Shown: positions 47,801 to 60,266, numbered from the stretch's first letter. The stretch is DNA of 64,000 nt from Macrolepiota albuminosa (GCA_027475525.1 JAMWFC010000046.1:558001-622000); one strand, 5' to 3'. Translations and numbers: made by a program. The notes: generated from the sequence alone by a model not told the origin.

Positions 47801-48624
47801 GGGGTGTACGTTAGAACTTTTAGCAGGCTCCGACTCCGACTGACTACTGTAATTCAGTGTGGTAGAGATTTGTTGGTTCGGCGACAGCGGGAGGGAAAGT
47901 GGCGTGCGAGAGTTTTTCTTTCGTTTTCTTCTCTTTTCGTTCTGAACATGTACACCACCGAGAGCGAGTTTGCACTTCTGCATTCATCAAGTAGACGAGA
48001 GTTTTAACCTGTATCTATCTCTATCGAAAGAGCACGCGCGTAGTGTGTACGTTACTGCTGGTAACATTTAATAGTCCGAAGGGTTGCATGAAGCGCGAGT
48101 TAACATTCAATTACCATTACCATAGGAACATGACATAACTTTAACTATAGCTATAACATAACATTAACATAACATCACACACTTCAAAGAAACCCTGCAG
48201 CTGATCGACGATCGACGATTTATGTGCGAGGAGTGGGTTCAAGTAAATAATCTAATCGTGAACTCCCATGTACGTACGGCAGTACGGTGGTGGTTTTGCG
48301 AGCTCAGACAAGGAAACATGGGCATGGAATGCTCGAGATGACTCTCGATACTCGATACTCTCCTTCCACATGCCGCCTTACTCTGGTTTTACTTGCTTAT
48401 TCCATTATCTTTTAGACACTGACAAGACAGTATATTCTTGGATTTTGCTCTGTGTTTGGCCAGTAGAGGAGTTTTATTCGGGACTGCATTTGTGCCACGA
48501 TGGTTGGTGAGGGTTGTCGGGATATATACGACCTACAACGCAAAAGAAAAAAAAAACTCACCCGCGTGATGTCACATGCGTAAATTGATCGTGCGAAAAT
48601 AAAGGAATTAACCTTCCCACTTGC
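44895..48624. other. Long spacer rich in simple and diverged tandem repeats
   Basis: No gene was recognised in 3.7 kb. It contains GGTTA repeats (44990-45060), ACTCAT (45070-45100), GATGAT (45538-45560), CTAGAA/CTAGGA (46440-46480) and CGCA (46575-46610) microsatellites. Diverged duplicates are seen: about 45713-45850 with 45900-46075 (shared GTGGGTAACGTAACTGAC), and three related blocks near 47480-47640, 47700-47790 and 48040-48260 sharing TCGACGATCGACGA-like and AATAATCTAATCGTGAA words. It could be a long untranslated, regulatory or non-coding RNA region. Confidence 0.5.
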
Positions 48625-49540
48625 ATGAGCGACACTCCAGAAAGCCCGTCGTCGTCGTCGTCTTCACCGCCGCCACCGACAAGCGCGTTCGAGAGATGGA
48701 GGCGCAAGGCTGCGCTTGTGACCGGAATTGGAGTGACGGAGGAAGAACGGCTAGCTGATCTGCTCATACTCCATACGAGGCGTTGTGAGAAGACCAAGGC
48801 GTATTTGATGGAATATAGTGAGTTTTTTTTCTTCTTTTGTCTGCGGTGTAGGATTGAGCTAGGGCCAGGTCCGGCGGTGACGTTCATGTTGAAGCATTTG
48901 AAGCTGGTGGGGTGTGAGGTGCCGAGGGAGAATGTTATGTGTGCGCCGTGTGATAAGACGCACGCGGGGGGGTTCGAGCCGCAGAGGGGCGCGGTGGTGC
49001 TTTGCGCGGGAAATTTTTTCAATCAGGCGCACATGGAGACGACGATGGTGCATGAGCTCATGCATATGTATGATCAATGCAAATTCAAGGTGGACTGGAG
49101 CAACCTGCGCCATCATGCGTGCAGTGAAGTGCGTTGTGTTAAATGTAATGTTTTTTTATTGACTTGACTGACGAGATATTTAAAGATTCGGGCGAATAGT
49201 TTGAGCGGGGATTGCCGGTACACGCGAGAACTGCGGCGGGGGGAATTCGCTTCTTTTTCGAAGCAGCATCAGGTGCGTGTTCCCATGCGGCTTTGTTGAG
49301 ACCTTGTCGGCTTAGGGGTTGCACGCACACTGTCGAGGCGTGCGCGCGGCGCACAGCGGTAATTTCTGTGGCAGCGAACCCAGCGTGCCCCAACACGGAG
49401 ACTGCAGAGAGAGCGGTCAACGAGGTGTGGGAGAGCTGTTTCAACGACACACGTCCATTCGATGAGGTATTCCCACAGCCTTCAATGTGCAGCGTGGTTA
49501 ATAATGGAAACTCGGCAGATATATTGAAATATAGACGTAA
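48625..49540 (+). CDS. ATP23: Mitochondrial inner membrane metalloprotease ATP23
   Basis: Atp23 sits in the intermembrane space, matures the ATP synthase subunit 6 precursor and helps F1Fo assembly. The exons give MSDTPESPSSSSSS, FERWRRKAALVTGIG, then FMLKHLKLVGCEVPRENVMC, HAGGFEPQRGAVVLCAGNFF, MVHELMHMYDQCKFKVDWSN with the HExxH zinc site, LRHHACSE, IRANSLSGDCRYTRELRRGE, FSKQHQ and ANPACPNTETAERAVNEVWE before NDTRPFDE. Introns: 48818-48868 (51 nt, in frame and without a stop, so it reads through as a false peptide), 49129-49185, 49273-49337, and a last one 49467-49534 that I infer because it leads at once to a stop. The 3' end is therefore tentative. Confidence 0.9.
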
Positions 49541-49640
49541 TGTAATCAATCGGTCTCCGTGTTTGTGTGTGTTGTGGAATATAAAAGACAGATTGCGGCT
49601 TTTTGATTTTGCTCGTTCCTTGTCCACGACTGCACGCACA

Positions 49641-50493
49641 ATGTTCAACACTCTCAGGTTTGTCTTTTTTTTCTTGTCTACTCTGCCCTGCTCACTCGTC
49701 CCAGCCTCCTTGCTCTTGCCGCTCCTTTGGTCCACGCCATCACCCTCACCATCCCCCAAAACCCTCGCTCCAATGAACCTGTCACTATCACATGGACAAC
49801 CCAGGCTGGCGACCCGTGCGTTGTCTTGTCCCGCCAATGTCCGCCACTCATTTTTACCTAGCAACACCTTTTCCATCGAACTCATCAACCAGCAATTCAA
49901 CAACGCCTTTGCCATCGCCAACAACGTTGATGTCACTCAGCAGGAAATCACCCTCACTCTACCCGTGGTCCCTGTAGGGTGCGCTCTCAGAAACAACATT
50001 CTTGCCTTGTCGTTCTCATTTTTTGTATAGTGGCGGGTACACTTTGGAAGCTGTTGACATTGGCAATATCAACAATGTCTTTGCCAGCACTGGAGACTTT
50101 AACATTGGTCCAGGTTCCAGCAACGCACCCAGCAACTCTGCTGCCAGCACCTCTGCAGCCGCCACATCCCCCACCGCCACCGCCCCCGTAACCAAGCCAC
50201 CTACTCTCTCTGCGTCTGGCTCGTAAGTATCCCCCTTTTTCTCTGTGAGATTGCCCCTGACTGCGCCCCCTTGAAGCAACGCGGTGTCAACGGGCGCCAC
50301 GAACGTCAACACCGTCAGCGGCCTCTCATCCGCCCCAAGCAACAGCGCCTCTGCAGCCAACTCTGCACAGTCCAACACCTCCTCTGCGGCCCCGCTCAGC
50401 GGCGCTGCGGTGTCGAGCTTTGGCGCTAACAAGGGCGTCGTCGCTGCTGCTTTGCTCTCGGCACTCGCGGGTGCTGTCGTCGTGGCTCTTTAA
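49641..50493 (+). CDS. KRE9/KNH1-domain Ser/Thr-rich GPI-anchored wall protein, copy 1
   Basis: MFNTLS is joined over an intron to LLALAAPLVHA, a signal peptide. A single beta-sandwich domain follows (ITLTIPQNPRSNEPVTITWT, FSIELINQQFNNAFAIANNV, QQEITLTLPVVPVG, GYTLEAVDIGNINNVFASTG), the pattern of the Kre9/Knh1-like N-terminal domain. The rest is Ser/Thr/Ala-rich (SSNAPSNSAASTSAA and similar) and ends in a hydrophobic tail (AAALLSALAGAVVVAL) fit for GPI anchoring. Four introns. Such proteins are secreted and linked to beta-glucan of the wall. It begins about 100 bp after ATP23 on the same strand and has a convergent paralogue at 53758-54616. Confidence 0.83.
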
Positions 50494-53400
50494 AAAAACG
50501 TTCTTAATGTGCAATGAGGTCGTGTCGTGTCGGTCGGTGAACATGCGGTTTTTTGAACGTTTTTTTTTCTTCCTTATTTTCTCTTTGAGTGCGGAGTTGC
50601 GCAGCATACCGTCTGGATTTGGATAGTACTTTTGGACTCGTGTTTTTTTTTCTTTACTCTACTTTTTACTTTTTCTTTGATACTCTTCATTTTTCATTCA
50701 TTCATTCGTATACCTGCAATTTCCATTCCCATTCACATTCATATTTCTGCTCTCAATCTTTGTCGTTGGACTCGCTTTTTTTCGAGGGGTTCATTGACCT
50801 GACTTTTTAATCAATACGATGATTCAGATCGGGTTCGTTGTTTTGATGGATCGTTCATTCATGGTGGATGTATGGATGGGTGTACGTACGTTACGGATGG
50901 TATGGATGGATGGAATGAATGGAGTAGTGTAGCGTAGTGGTGCTCGTTGGCCCGGTAGCTTTGTCCTGTCTTTATGTGGTTTATTGAGTATATTTTTGGA
51001 TTTTGTTGGGTGTGTGCAAGAATTGGAATTGGGGTGAGGCGAGGGTGGGCGAGGTTATAGGAGAAAAAGGGGAATACAGAGCCCGGGGCTTGGATACGAT
51101 CATTTATCAATTCAATTATCATCATTTATCATTTATCCATCGTCATTTATCATTCATTCATTCGTTCATTCATTCATTCATTCGTTCTCGCCTCTCAGCT
51201 CTGTATCGTAACACGCCACCAAAAAACCACACGAAGAGAGAGTCCTACCTCAAAAAGCAAAAGCTACAAATCACGTCAGCAGATAGACAGACTTATTAGT
51301 TAAATTACTCGGAGTAGTGCAAGAGCCAGGCAATACCCCCGCCTTTTTAGCCCTGTATATGTAGCGGCTTGTCGGCGGTATAAATAGAAACCATTCATTC
51401 ATTCATTCATTCATTCTGTATTGTAGCTTGCCGGCGTTGAATAGAAAACCATCATCATCATCATCATCATCATCATCGTTTGTTCGTTCATGCATTCATA
51501 GAAGGTGTTGCTTGTCCTCCCGCCATCCCGTCCCTCCATGCATCTGCATCTGCATTTGCATCAAGTCCGCAAGTCCGCAAGTTGCTAGGTTCGCATTGAT
51601 ATCAGTGGTGGATATTAATATTTGAATTGTAAGAAGTGCTTTTTTTGGTTTTTGGTGTTGGTGTTGGTGTTGGTGTTGATGGGTCGGCGGATGGCGGCCG
51701 CGGATGACGGATGGTTAGTTTATACACATAATACATAATATATCATGAAATTCATATATGGAAACTTCGTTTGTATTCCGTGCATCCGTGGTCTCCGTGT
51801 ATGTCTCTTTGTATTGCATGTCTTCATGCATCCATCATCATCATAATCATCAGTATCATCACCAAGTCATTCAGCAGCAATCATCAGCAGTCATTTATTG
51901 AACTTGTGAGGATGATTTTTGCTTTTTCTTGTTTGTCCCCTTCGTGCCTCGTGTCCTCCGTCTGTGTATGTCTTCGTGCGTCATCGTCATCAGCCGCCCA
52001 TCAGTCATAAGCAAGCAATAGCAGAAGTCATTCGGCACGTCAAGTAAGCTTGCCAGACATAAACAAACACCAAGACAAGACCGGCGTCGGACGTAGTTGA
52101 CTTAGCATTGCTTATATTACTTACGATTTTTGGGCGGAATTTTAGGTTAGAGGTCTTGGGTCTCGACTCCCTACCCACCCTTGGATATGGGGGTTTGCGT
52201 TTAGGCCTTAGGGGTTTCACGCGGCAAGGTGCGTACGAGTGCGAGTACACCTACACCTAGCATGTATGAATTGTGCCCGAGGTAGAAAGGCCAAAGCCAA
52301 AACCGAGATGGCTAGAAAGGCCTTGATTGATGGTCCTTGATCCGTCAGAAGATTCTGGGCCCGGAGGTTGTGCGACTTGAGCTGGGGGGTCGGCGTTTGT
52401 GGAGAGGTGGAATGTGTGAAAAATGACGTATGTTATGTTTCTATTTAGGGGAAGTAAGTGTTGAATTGTGCGATGGGTGAGGTGGGGATGAGTGTAAGTG
52501 GATTGGTCAGGTTAGAACTATGAATCCTTGGCCTTGTCCTCGTCCTTCTCTGAGATACTTGCGATGGTGGAGTGGGGTTTCATGGAAATTGCGTTGTATA
52601 GTGCAGTGTAGTACATACCATGTCCATGGCATGCATAGATGTCGGAAGAGGCGAGACCAAACCTGTTCTGGTCTCGATCCGTCCAGAGCGATGGATATTA
52701 ATAATAAGAGTAAGAAGGGATACGTGAGATCCCAGTCTCGGTTTCGCAGGGTCTGTGAATCATACATTTCCGAGCCAGAAGTCAAGCTTATCATCCATAA
52801 CCAAGCATTTGAAATGGCCGCGCACTTGTGTGCGTTGCTTGCTTGCACCCTTGACCGAGGGAGCTTATCATCCATAACCAAGCATTTGAAATGGCCGCGC
52901 ACTTGTGTGCGTTGCTTGCTTGCACCCTTGACCGAGGGACGAGGCTGAGGTCGGATCTACATATTATGTGACCCCTTGTCACAGAGGTACTTTGACATCT
53001 GTCCTGTCGGAGCTGAGTACATGCTGATGCCGCCTTGGGCTTTTTTGACCTGGCAACCCAACCCCCGCGCGGCCGCGATCTACGCGGCTTAGCGTTCTCG
53101 ACATTTGGAATGCGCATCTGGGCGCGTGGATACGCGTTGGGACGTTGGATGTTCCAGGTATACATGAAATGCATTATAAAGAGTCCGATTCTTGATTGTT
53201 CCCGATACTTCAATGCTACGGCTTAGTTTCAACTTCGGTCATTATCAGACGCGGTACGTAAAGGTGACTGAGTATCTTTCTGTTGTCAAGTCCGCGTTGG
53301 TGAAACGTTTGTTTGTGGGCGGTGCGTGCTCAACGCATTGGATGTATGTATGTATTCTCTAGCACTTCTTACAGTTCACCGCTGGCATCGATGCGACTTA

Positions 53401-53757
53401 CCTTCTTAGAAATGCTCCATGAATGATGCAATGGATGCAATGATCAATATACAATATTCAATGATAAATGATAAATGATCGTATCCACACTCCCCATGTA
53501 ACCGAGACCCAATTCTCGATTCTTCAAGCGGCATACATCCGACACATTATCCAGAATATACTCAATAAATCACGCGTAAATACAGCACAAAGCTAACGAG
53601 CACCACTTTACTACTCCAAACTTACAGCTCCATCCATCCATACATCATACATCCATCATGCATCAAGACAACGAAACGGATACAAATCATCGCATGGATT
53701 AAAAAAAAAAGTTATCGAACCCGTCAAAAACGACATACGAGAATGGGGGATGGCAGG
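50494..53757. other. Spacer with simple repeats between the convergent paralogues
   Basis: 3.3 kb without a recognised gene. It holds ATTC/TTCA microsatellites (51150-51185, 51393-51417), CAT trinucleotide runs (51450-51478, 51833-51870), GGTGTT repeats (51655-51680) and one 77-bp duplication (52785-52938). AT-rich poly-T runs follow the stop of copy 1. Confidence 0.5.
52785..52938. repeat. 77-bp exact tandem duplication (probable assembly join)
   Basis: 52785-52861 equals 52862-52938, in non-coding DNA. Confidence 0.95.
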
Positions 53758-54616
53758 TTACGAACATTTTGATAAAGTCACGACCGCAGCACCGGCGAGT
53801 GCCGGGAGCAAAGCAGCAGCGACGTCCTTGATAGTTCCAAAGTTTGACAGAGTGCCGCCGCTGAGCGGGGCGGCTGAGGAAGTGTTGGACTGTGCAGAGT
53901 TGGGGCTAGAGGCGGTGTTGTTTGCGCTGGATGAGGGGTTGACGACTTGTGAGTTTGAGGCCCCCGTTGACGTCGCGTTGCTTTAAGGGGTGCATTTAAT
54001 CTCAAGGAGAGGGGGAGAAGGGGGATACTTACGAGCCAGATACAGAAAGTGTGTTTGACATGGTGACGGGAGCAGTGGCGGACGAGGATGTGGCGGGTGC
54101 GGAGGTACTGACAACAGAGGCGCTGGGTGTGTTGCTGGAACCTGGACCGATAGAGAAGCCTCCAGTGCTGGCAAAGACTGTGTTGATGTTGCCAACGTCA
54201 ACAGCGTTCAAAGTGTACCCGCCACTACGAAAAATAAAATTGAGAACAGAAGGCCAAGGTTGTTTTTGTGAGCGCACCCTATAGGGACCGCGGGTAAAGT
54301 GAGGGTGATTTTCTGCTGTGAGGTGAGAACATTGTTGGCGATGGCAAACGCGTTGTGGAATTGCTCGTTGAAGAGTTCGAGGGAAAAGATGCTTCTAAGG
54401 AGAAATGAGTAGTGGACTTTAGTGGGAAAAGGACAACGCACGGGTCGCCGGCCTCCGGTGTCCATGTGATATTGACAGATTCATTCGAGAGTGGGTTTTG
54501 GGGAATGTTGAGGGTGAGAGCGTGGGCCAAAGGAGCGGCAAGGGCAAGGAGGCTGCGACGAGTGAGCAGGGCATACTAAAGGACAAAACAAAGTCTAACC
54601 CGAGTCTGTTGAACAT
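53758..54616 (-). CDS. KRE9/KNH1-domain Ser/Thr-rich GPI-anchored wall protein, copy 2
   Basis: A minus-strand paralogue of the gene at 49641-50493 with the same exon plan. It starts MFNRLG and continues with a Leu/Ala signal peptide, then TLNIPQNPLSNESVNITWTP, FSLELFNEQFHNAFAIANNV, QQKITLTLPAVPIG, GYTLNAVDVGNINTVFASTG, a Ser/Thr-rich stalk and the hydrophobic end LLPALAGAAVVTLSKCS. The last few residues (SKCS) are more polar than in copy 1, so GPI addition is less certain. The pair converges on a 3.3-kb spacer and is most simply an inverted duplication that has since diverged. Confidence 0.82.
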
Positions 54617-54735
54617 TGTAATAACGAAGGACACCACCAATCAAAAAGAATTATAATGCTCATTGATTGTTCTGAACAATGTCTTTATGATTTGATAAAT
54701 ATCATAATTTTTTTCTTTACAGCAGAGCACTGGCA

Positions 54736-54889
54736 CTGGGACTGGCCTAGAACCAATGCATTAGTGCAAGACAAGAATATGACACATTCTGTGATGTGGC
54801 GTGACTCCAGCCCTGGGACTGGCCTAGAACCAATGCATTAGTGCAAGACAAGAATATGACACATTCTGTGATGTGGCGTGACTCCAGCC
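54736..54889. repeat. 77-bp exact tandem duplication (probable assembly join)
   Basis: 54736-54812 equals 54813-54889. Confidence 0.95.
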
Positions 54890-56399
54890 AATGTGTGACA
54901 TTGGAATCTCAAAAGTTTGACAGCCTTGTGTCTACTACTTGAAGTAAATTTGTTCTCTACCATCTCCTTCATATGTAGCTGTGCCCTGAACTTCCACAAC
55001 TGCCTTGGAAGCTCAAGGGATAAGTCAGACTTTCTAAGCTTGGTTTTTCACAGAGTGAAATGATTTCTATGCACAAAGCACCACCATCAGGACCTTCCTT
55101 CCTCATCTGAATTGCAAATTTGACCTGCATCAATGGAACCTGAATTTTCAGCCATTTTTTTGCTGCATTTGATAAATTTGGATTTTCACATTTTTCAATA
55201 GAGTCAACCAACTTCTCAATGACTTCTTGAAGATCCTTTTTTTCTTGACTAGCTTATTGATGGATTTCATCAAAGTCTCTTCAGCAGCTTTGATCTGGCT
55301 AGCAAAAGCATTGTATTGAAAAGAATGCTTAATAGTTAGTTTTGAAATGTTGCTAGCCTCAAAAAGTAATTAGACAGCATCCTGTGCCTTAGCCACATCT
55401 TTCTCAGCACTCATTATAGCCTTTAAAGCTGATTGCCAGTTGTTGTCATTATATTGTTCTCTAGAACTTGCAAAGTCAGTCCTCATGAGTAAGGTCAATT
55501 CAGAAATGGCAAAGTTTAAAAAAATATTACAGGCACTTTAATTTGCATAAATTAGCAGTACCACTATTTTTCTGCTTACATTGCTATATTGTCAATAAAA
55601 TAGAGATTTGATTATGATTTTCTTACTCAAGTTGTATTCCTCTGTATATTTTACTATTGACTAGATTTCATGCTTCTGTTACTATAAGTCTAAAAAGATT
55701 TAATTTTATAGATTGCTCTTTTACCTACTTTATTTAGATCAAGAGTATATATACAGAATGCATATCAGTAATGTGCTTTGATATATTAAATGATTTTTGC
55801 ATCAAGCAGCTGAATAAAAGATATTAAAGTGTATTTGAAATATTCAATGAAAATATTTTAATTTATAATTAATAAAATGACTTGAAAATTATTGGCAAAA
55901 AGACAAATAAAATGATTTTTATCATGCATTTTGAAGTCCAACTTCTTTATCTACTTGGACAATAATTCATCATCAACTTCAGCTTTTTTTAATTAACAAC
56001 AATTTAACTTATTTTTCAAAAAAAAAAAAACTTGGCAGTCATTCAAAAGTCTTGTTAGATTGAAGTCTGATTCTTTATTTGCTAAACTTTCTTTTAGTGT
56101 AGAGATCTTTAGTAGAAAGTAGCTAAAAATTCTTTGAAAATGAAGCTTCTTATATTCTTTTTATTGGCCTAAGGAGAAGGCTGAAGCTTAGATATTACTG
56201 AATAAAAAAATGCATCAAAGATATTCTAGCAAAAATCTAGCAAGTAATAAAACAATTAACAAGCTATAATAAGCAGACTAATTTATTTAATATATCTACT
56301 TTATAAATATTAGCTCTGTACTTGAAAAATTTCACAACATATTGTTTCAATAACATAAGGCACAACTCAGCAGTCAAGTCAATGAGATTGTAAAATGCT

Positions 56400-57560
56400 G
56401 TTGTAGCAATATGTGTAAGAGTGACCTCTAGAGGCTGTGGCTCAGTCACACAGCTGGCAGAGGAAGATCCAAAGTGTATTAGAGTATGTACTGACAATAT
56501 CATAATAACTACTCACCTGGCAGAGGGAGATCCAAAGAGAACAAGTCTAGAGATTCCCTATGCCAGGTTGGACACTTCTGGGGCCTCTGAAGCATGGAAA
56601 ACAACTGTACAGTACAACAAAACCTTAAAAACTTGAAAATTGACTAACCAAACAACTGTGCAAACAAGGCAGGAAAACTCCAGACTTTGTACAACAAAAC
56701 CTTAAAAACTTGAAAATTGACTAACCAAACAACTGTGCAAACAAGGCAGGAAAACTCCAGACTTTAAAAGTCAGAAAGGCAAAATATGGCTTAGATAAGC
56801 AGTCTGAAAGCAGTGCTGAAGGACCCACACTTGTCTGAAGAATAGCTAAAGAATCAGAGCACCTCAAAGGCTGGAATAGTACTAACAGATAGTGTTGAAA
56901 GAATAGAAACAGCAAAATGAGAGAATGATAGAAGAAATAAGAAAATGAATGAAAGGAGAGTGAAGGAAGGAAGAAATGAGGAGTCCCCTGACAATATGTT
57001 TGCATTAAAAAATCACATATTGTTTATTGTTAAAGTTATCAGGAGACTGCTCATTTCTTTCTTCTTTCACTCCTTATCTCTTCACTCTCCTTTTATTCAT
57101 TCTTTTATTTCTTCTGTTATTCTCTCATTTTACTATTTCTATTCTTTCAACACTATCTGTTAGTACTATTCTCAGCCCTAAAGATGCTCTAGTTTTTTAG
57201 CTATCAAGTGTGGGCCCTTTAGCACCACTTTCAAACCACTTATATAAGCCAGAGTTTGCCTTTCTGACTTCTAAAGTCCAGAGTTTTCCTGCCTTGTTTA
57301 TACAGTTGTTTATTTAGGCAATTTTCAAGGTTTTAAGGTTTTGTTGTACTGTACAGTTGTTTTCCATGCTTCAGAGGCCCCAGAAGCATTCAACCTAGCA
57401 TAGAAAATTCCCAGACTTGTTTTTTTTGGATCTTCCTCTGCCAGGTAAGTAGTTATCATAATATTGTCAGTATATATTCTAATACACTTTGGATCTCCCT
57501 CTGCCAGCTGTGTAACTGAGCCACAGCCTCCAGAGGTCATCCTTACAAAATTGCTTCTAT
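56400..57560. repeat. Large inverted repeat (fold-back), arms of about 0.5 kb
   Basis: The left arm from about 56400 (GACCTCTAGAGGCTGTGGCT at 56424) is the diverged reverse complement of the right arm ending about 57560 (AGCCACAGCCTCCAGAGGTC before 57540). The arms meet near 57008-57025 (GCATTAAAAAATC), leaving almost no loop. The same conceptual peptide (CGSVTQLAE, SGASEAWKTTVQYNKTLK) is read from both arms on opposite strands. It may be two solo LTRs in opposite orientation or a fold-back element. The left arm is lengthened by a 77-bp duplication. Confidence 0.85.
56612..56765. repeat. 77-bp exact tandem duplication (probable assembly join)
   Basis: 56612-56688 equals 56689-56765. The right arm of the fold-back has only one copy, which shows that the second copy is secondary. 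Confidence 0.95.
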
Positions 57561-58031
57561 AATAGATAAGAATAGTATATAGAATACAATATAATCACTA
57601 TTTATTACAAACTTTATCAAATTCTTAGCAAAATATACACTATTAGATTAATTACTTTAAATATAAAACTGCCAATTCTAAGCAATCTTAATAGTTTTCT
57701 CCTCAATATTGATGTGTTTATTAGTATTTCTATGCTCATTTGTAGTAAAAGTTGTAGCTATAAATTATAACAATTAAATTAAATCTCTACATCAGCTAGT
57801 TCATTAGCTGCAAGAACTTTTTATAGTTTGAATAGGGTTAGGGTTAAAATAATAATAGCTAATCAAAAAACATAATTTACTTTTTACAGCTTTTTTGTAG
57901 CGTAGGCCACATAGCTTTACTTACCTTACAGTAGATACTATTATATTATATTTATTATAATATAATATTAATTTACATTACTATATAAATTAGTTTACCA
58001 GCTGCTTACAAAGCAGCTTACTTTTGTGTAT

Positions 58032-58185
58032 ACTACATTGCCAATAGACCGGTCTGGTCTGATTCAGTGTTGTGTGTGCACACTAAGCTCTCTAACCTTC
58101 GTAACTTCACTACATTGCCAATAGACCGGTCTGGTCTGATTCAGTGTTGTGTGTGCACACTAAGCTCTCTAACCTTCATAACTTC
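58032..58185. repeat. 77-bp tandem duplication, one mismatch, in the LTR region
   Basis: 58032-58108 and 58109-58185 match except G at 58101 versus A at 58178. The period is again 77. The single difference may be polymorphism or sequencing error in two contig ends. Confidence 0.85.
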
Positions 58186-60266
58186 ATTACATTTTTTTGA
58201 ATCCGCCAGCTAGGATCTATTGCCCAGCATCCGACGTCAGTCGTTGAGTTCGTTGACAGAACTCTATCAGCTTCTCGAGCTTCTTGCACAGCCACACCGT
58301 GCAAATTTCAAACAGGGGATCGATGAGTAATCCCATACCTGCAGTGCCCACTGACAGCGGGCGAAATGCCCATGACCTACGGGGAGACCCAGCAGACACC
58401 CAGGACGCGTCAGCGTCCAATGCGGGTCAGGTAAGACCCAAGGCTTGAGACCGAGGTCAGAGTGCTGACCTGGCCGGGAATGAGAGCGAGGCCCGGAGAG
58501 CTGAAAGCTCACAGCAGGACGGTCCGCAACGCCTCCAGGACAAGATGCCCGGGGGATTAACGCCCCCAGTTACGCAGCTGCCAGGAGGACCGTGACGGTC
58601 TAGCCGATTGGCTTCCAAAGGACCCCCGCAGGACGGCTGACAGTCAACCGGCACCTATGGCGCCCCAGGAGACGCTGAGTTGTCAGTACGGACTGGGAGA
58701 GCCCTCCCTGCGAGCCGGAGCAGTGGGACCAGGCGGTCCACAGCGGGTCCAATGCCTTCTAAAGTAGCGGAAGCCCGCTTAGAAGAGGTACCGGAGGAGG
58801 CTGCAAGGCCTGAAGTATACCGCATGGAAAATCGATTCCCACGCACACCAGCAGTGGAGGAAGCTCCGGAGGTTGTAGAGCTTCCAGAGGAGGTGATGGA
58901 GTCGTCAAGTGACGACGACGCTGGAGCAGAGGAACAGCGGCTGAAAACCGCGTACACCGTGCGCTTGCGGGTGTTCTGGGACTTGCACCCAGAGGTGATG
59001 AAATACACCACCCAAGCGTGACTCGAGCGCTACGCGTCAGCCCATATAGTAGCACTTAGGCGACAAGGGCATGAAGTGCCCAATGTATTCAGTACGAAAT
59101 ATACTGATTTGATGGTGAGAGTGCTCACTATGGAGCTGCAAATGTATGTGCAGCGTAAGGCCACACGGCAATCGGGGGTCTCGACCCCCTGGAGCCACAC
59201 GTCCGAGGAATGCTCGGCACGACGCAATCAAGACGTCAGAATCGAGCTAGTGGAGGCACTAGCACGGGCGCAAGAAGTGCCCGAAGTAAGACCGGTGAGT
59301 ACTTTTTATACTCCAGCAGGACAAGGGTGGCGTGAGGAGCCCCCGCACATGCGTAACCAAGACCGTAGGACAGATATGTCAGGTCCAGATGGGCACGATA
59401 GTACTGTGCTCAAAGTGGAGAGCGAGGCATCCGTGATGCTGCGCGTGCCCATGGCCGAAACGTTGAGCGACAGAGTTGCATATCAACGTATGTGCAATGG
59501 CGACCTCAGAACTAAGGGACAGTCCCTTATCGACGATCAGGGCATCGTATTCGAGGGCACTAAGCCCATTGACAAGATGCGTCGTCAATTCGTCATGCAG
59601 GGTCAGGAGAATCAAGCTTCTCCAGGTCCAGGGCGGCGCAACGATCATGATCGAGGAGACTTCCTCGATCGAGATGGCGCCACGAGACGTGATGTCCCTG
59701 GTAACGGCCGGGATGACGGCCCTAGGTCGATTCCTCGAGACGAGGGCAATTATGCCCACAGTCGAGGAGGCTCGGGATGTCCTCCGCAAGGTGGACGGGG
59801 GAAGTCACTTCCCCATGCCGCTGATTTGGTGACTAGATCCCCGGGTCAGCAGGAAGCCATTCAAATGCATCGTGAAGCCATGCACGATTGCCTGCATCGA
59901 GTAGTTGATGATGCCCTGGGCGTAACCCTACAGTTACCAGACAGAGTAAAGCTGCGTAAAGCAGACAGTAGGCACATTCGCGCCTATACAGGCGCATCCA
60001 AGTTCAGCGACCTGGAAGATTGGGCGATGGATGTATGCACCCATCTTGCCATGTGCTTATACGGAGGTGACCGTATGGAACGAGAACGAATCTTTGTTCT
60101 GCCTGAGTTCTTGGCCGGAGAGGCCATGGGTTGGTTTTGACGGGCAGTACTGCACGTCAACTGTGTCCAATATGACTGGACGTTTAAAGGAGTCCTTACA
60201 GGACTGTACGATCGATTCGTACACCCCTCAATGCTCCAGGATGCAAGGCGGGACTTCCAGTCCGCC

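Larger units (their letters stand above)
54617..58000. other. AT-rich transposon debris
   Basis: GC content drops sharply and CpG nearly vanishes. No intact gene is present. A minus-strand frame (54969-55211) has a gag-like composition but no named motif. The block also holds a large fold-back (56400-57560), two 77-bp duplications, and GGGTTAGGGTTA at about 57835. It adjoins the 5' side of the right-hand gypsy element. Confidence 0.6.

Noticed and set aside
48818..48851. A 34-nt intron in ATP23 ending at the first AG
   Set aside because: It would shift the frame and meet a stop. The AG at 48868 gives a 51-nt intron and the conserved sequence.
49212..50030. A single 272-residue plus-strand frame spanning the ATP23 end and the KRE9-like gene
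   Set aside because: It runs through introns of both genes. Each part matches its own family only after splicing, so there is no fusion protein.
57830..57846. Two and a half TTAGGG units as an interstitial telomere
   Set aside because: The run is too short to distinguish from chance in AT-rich debris.
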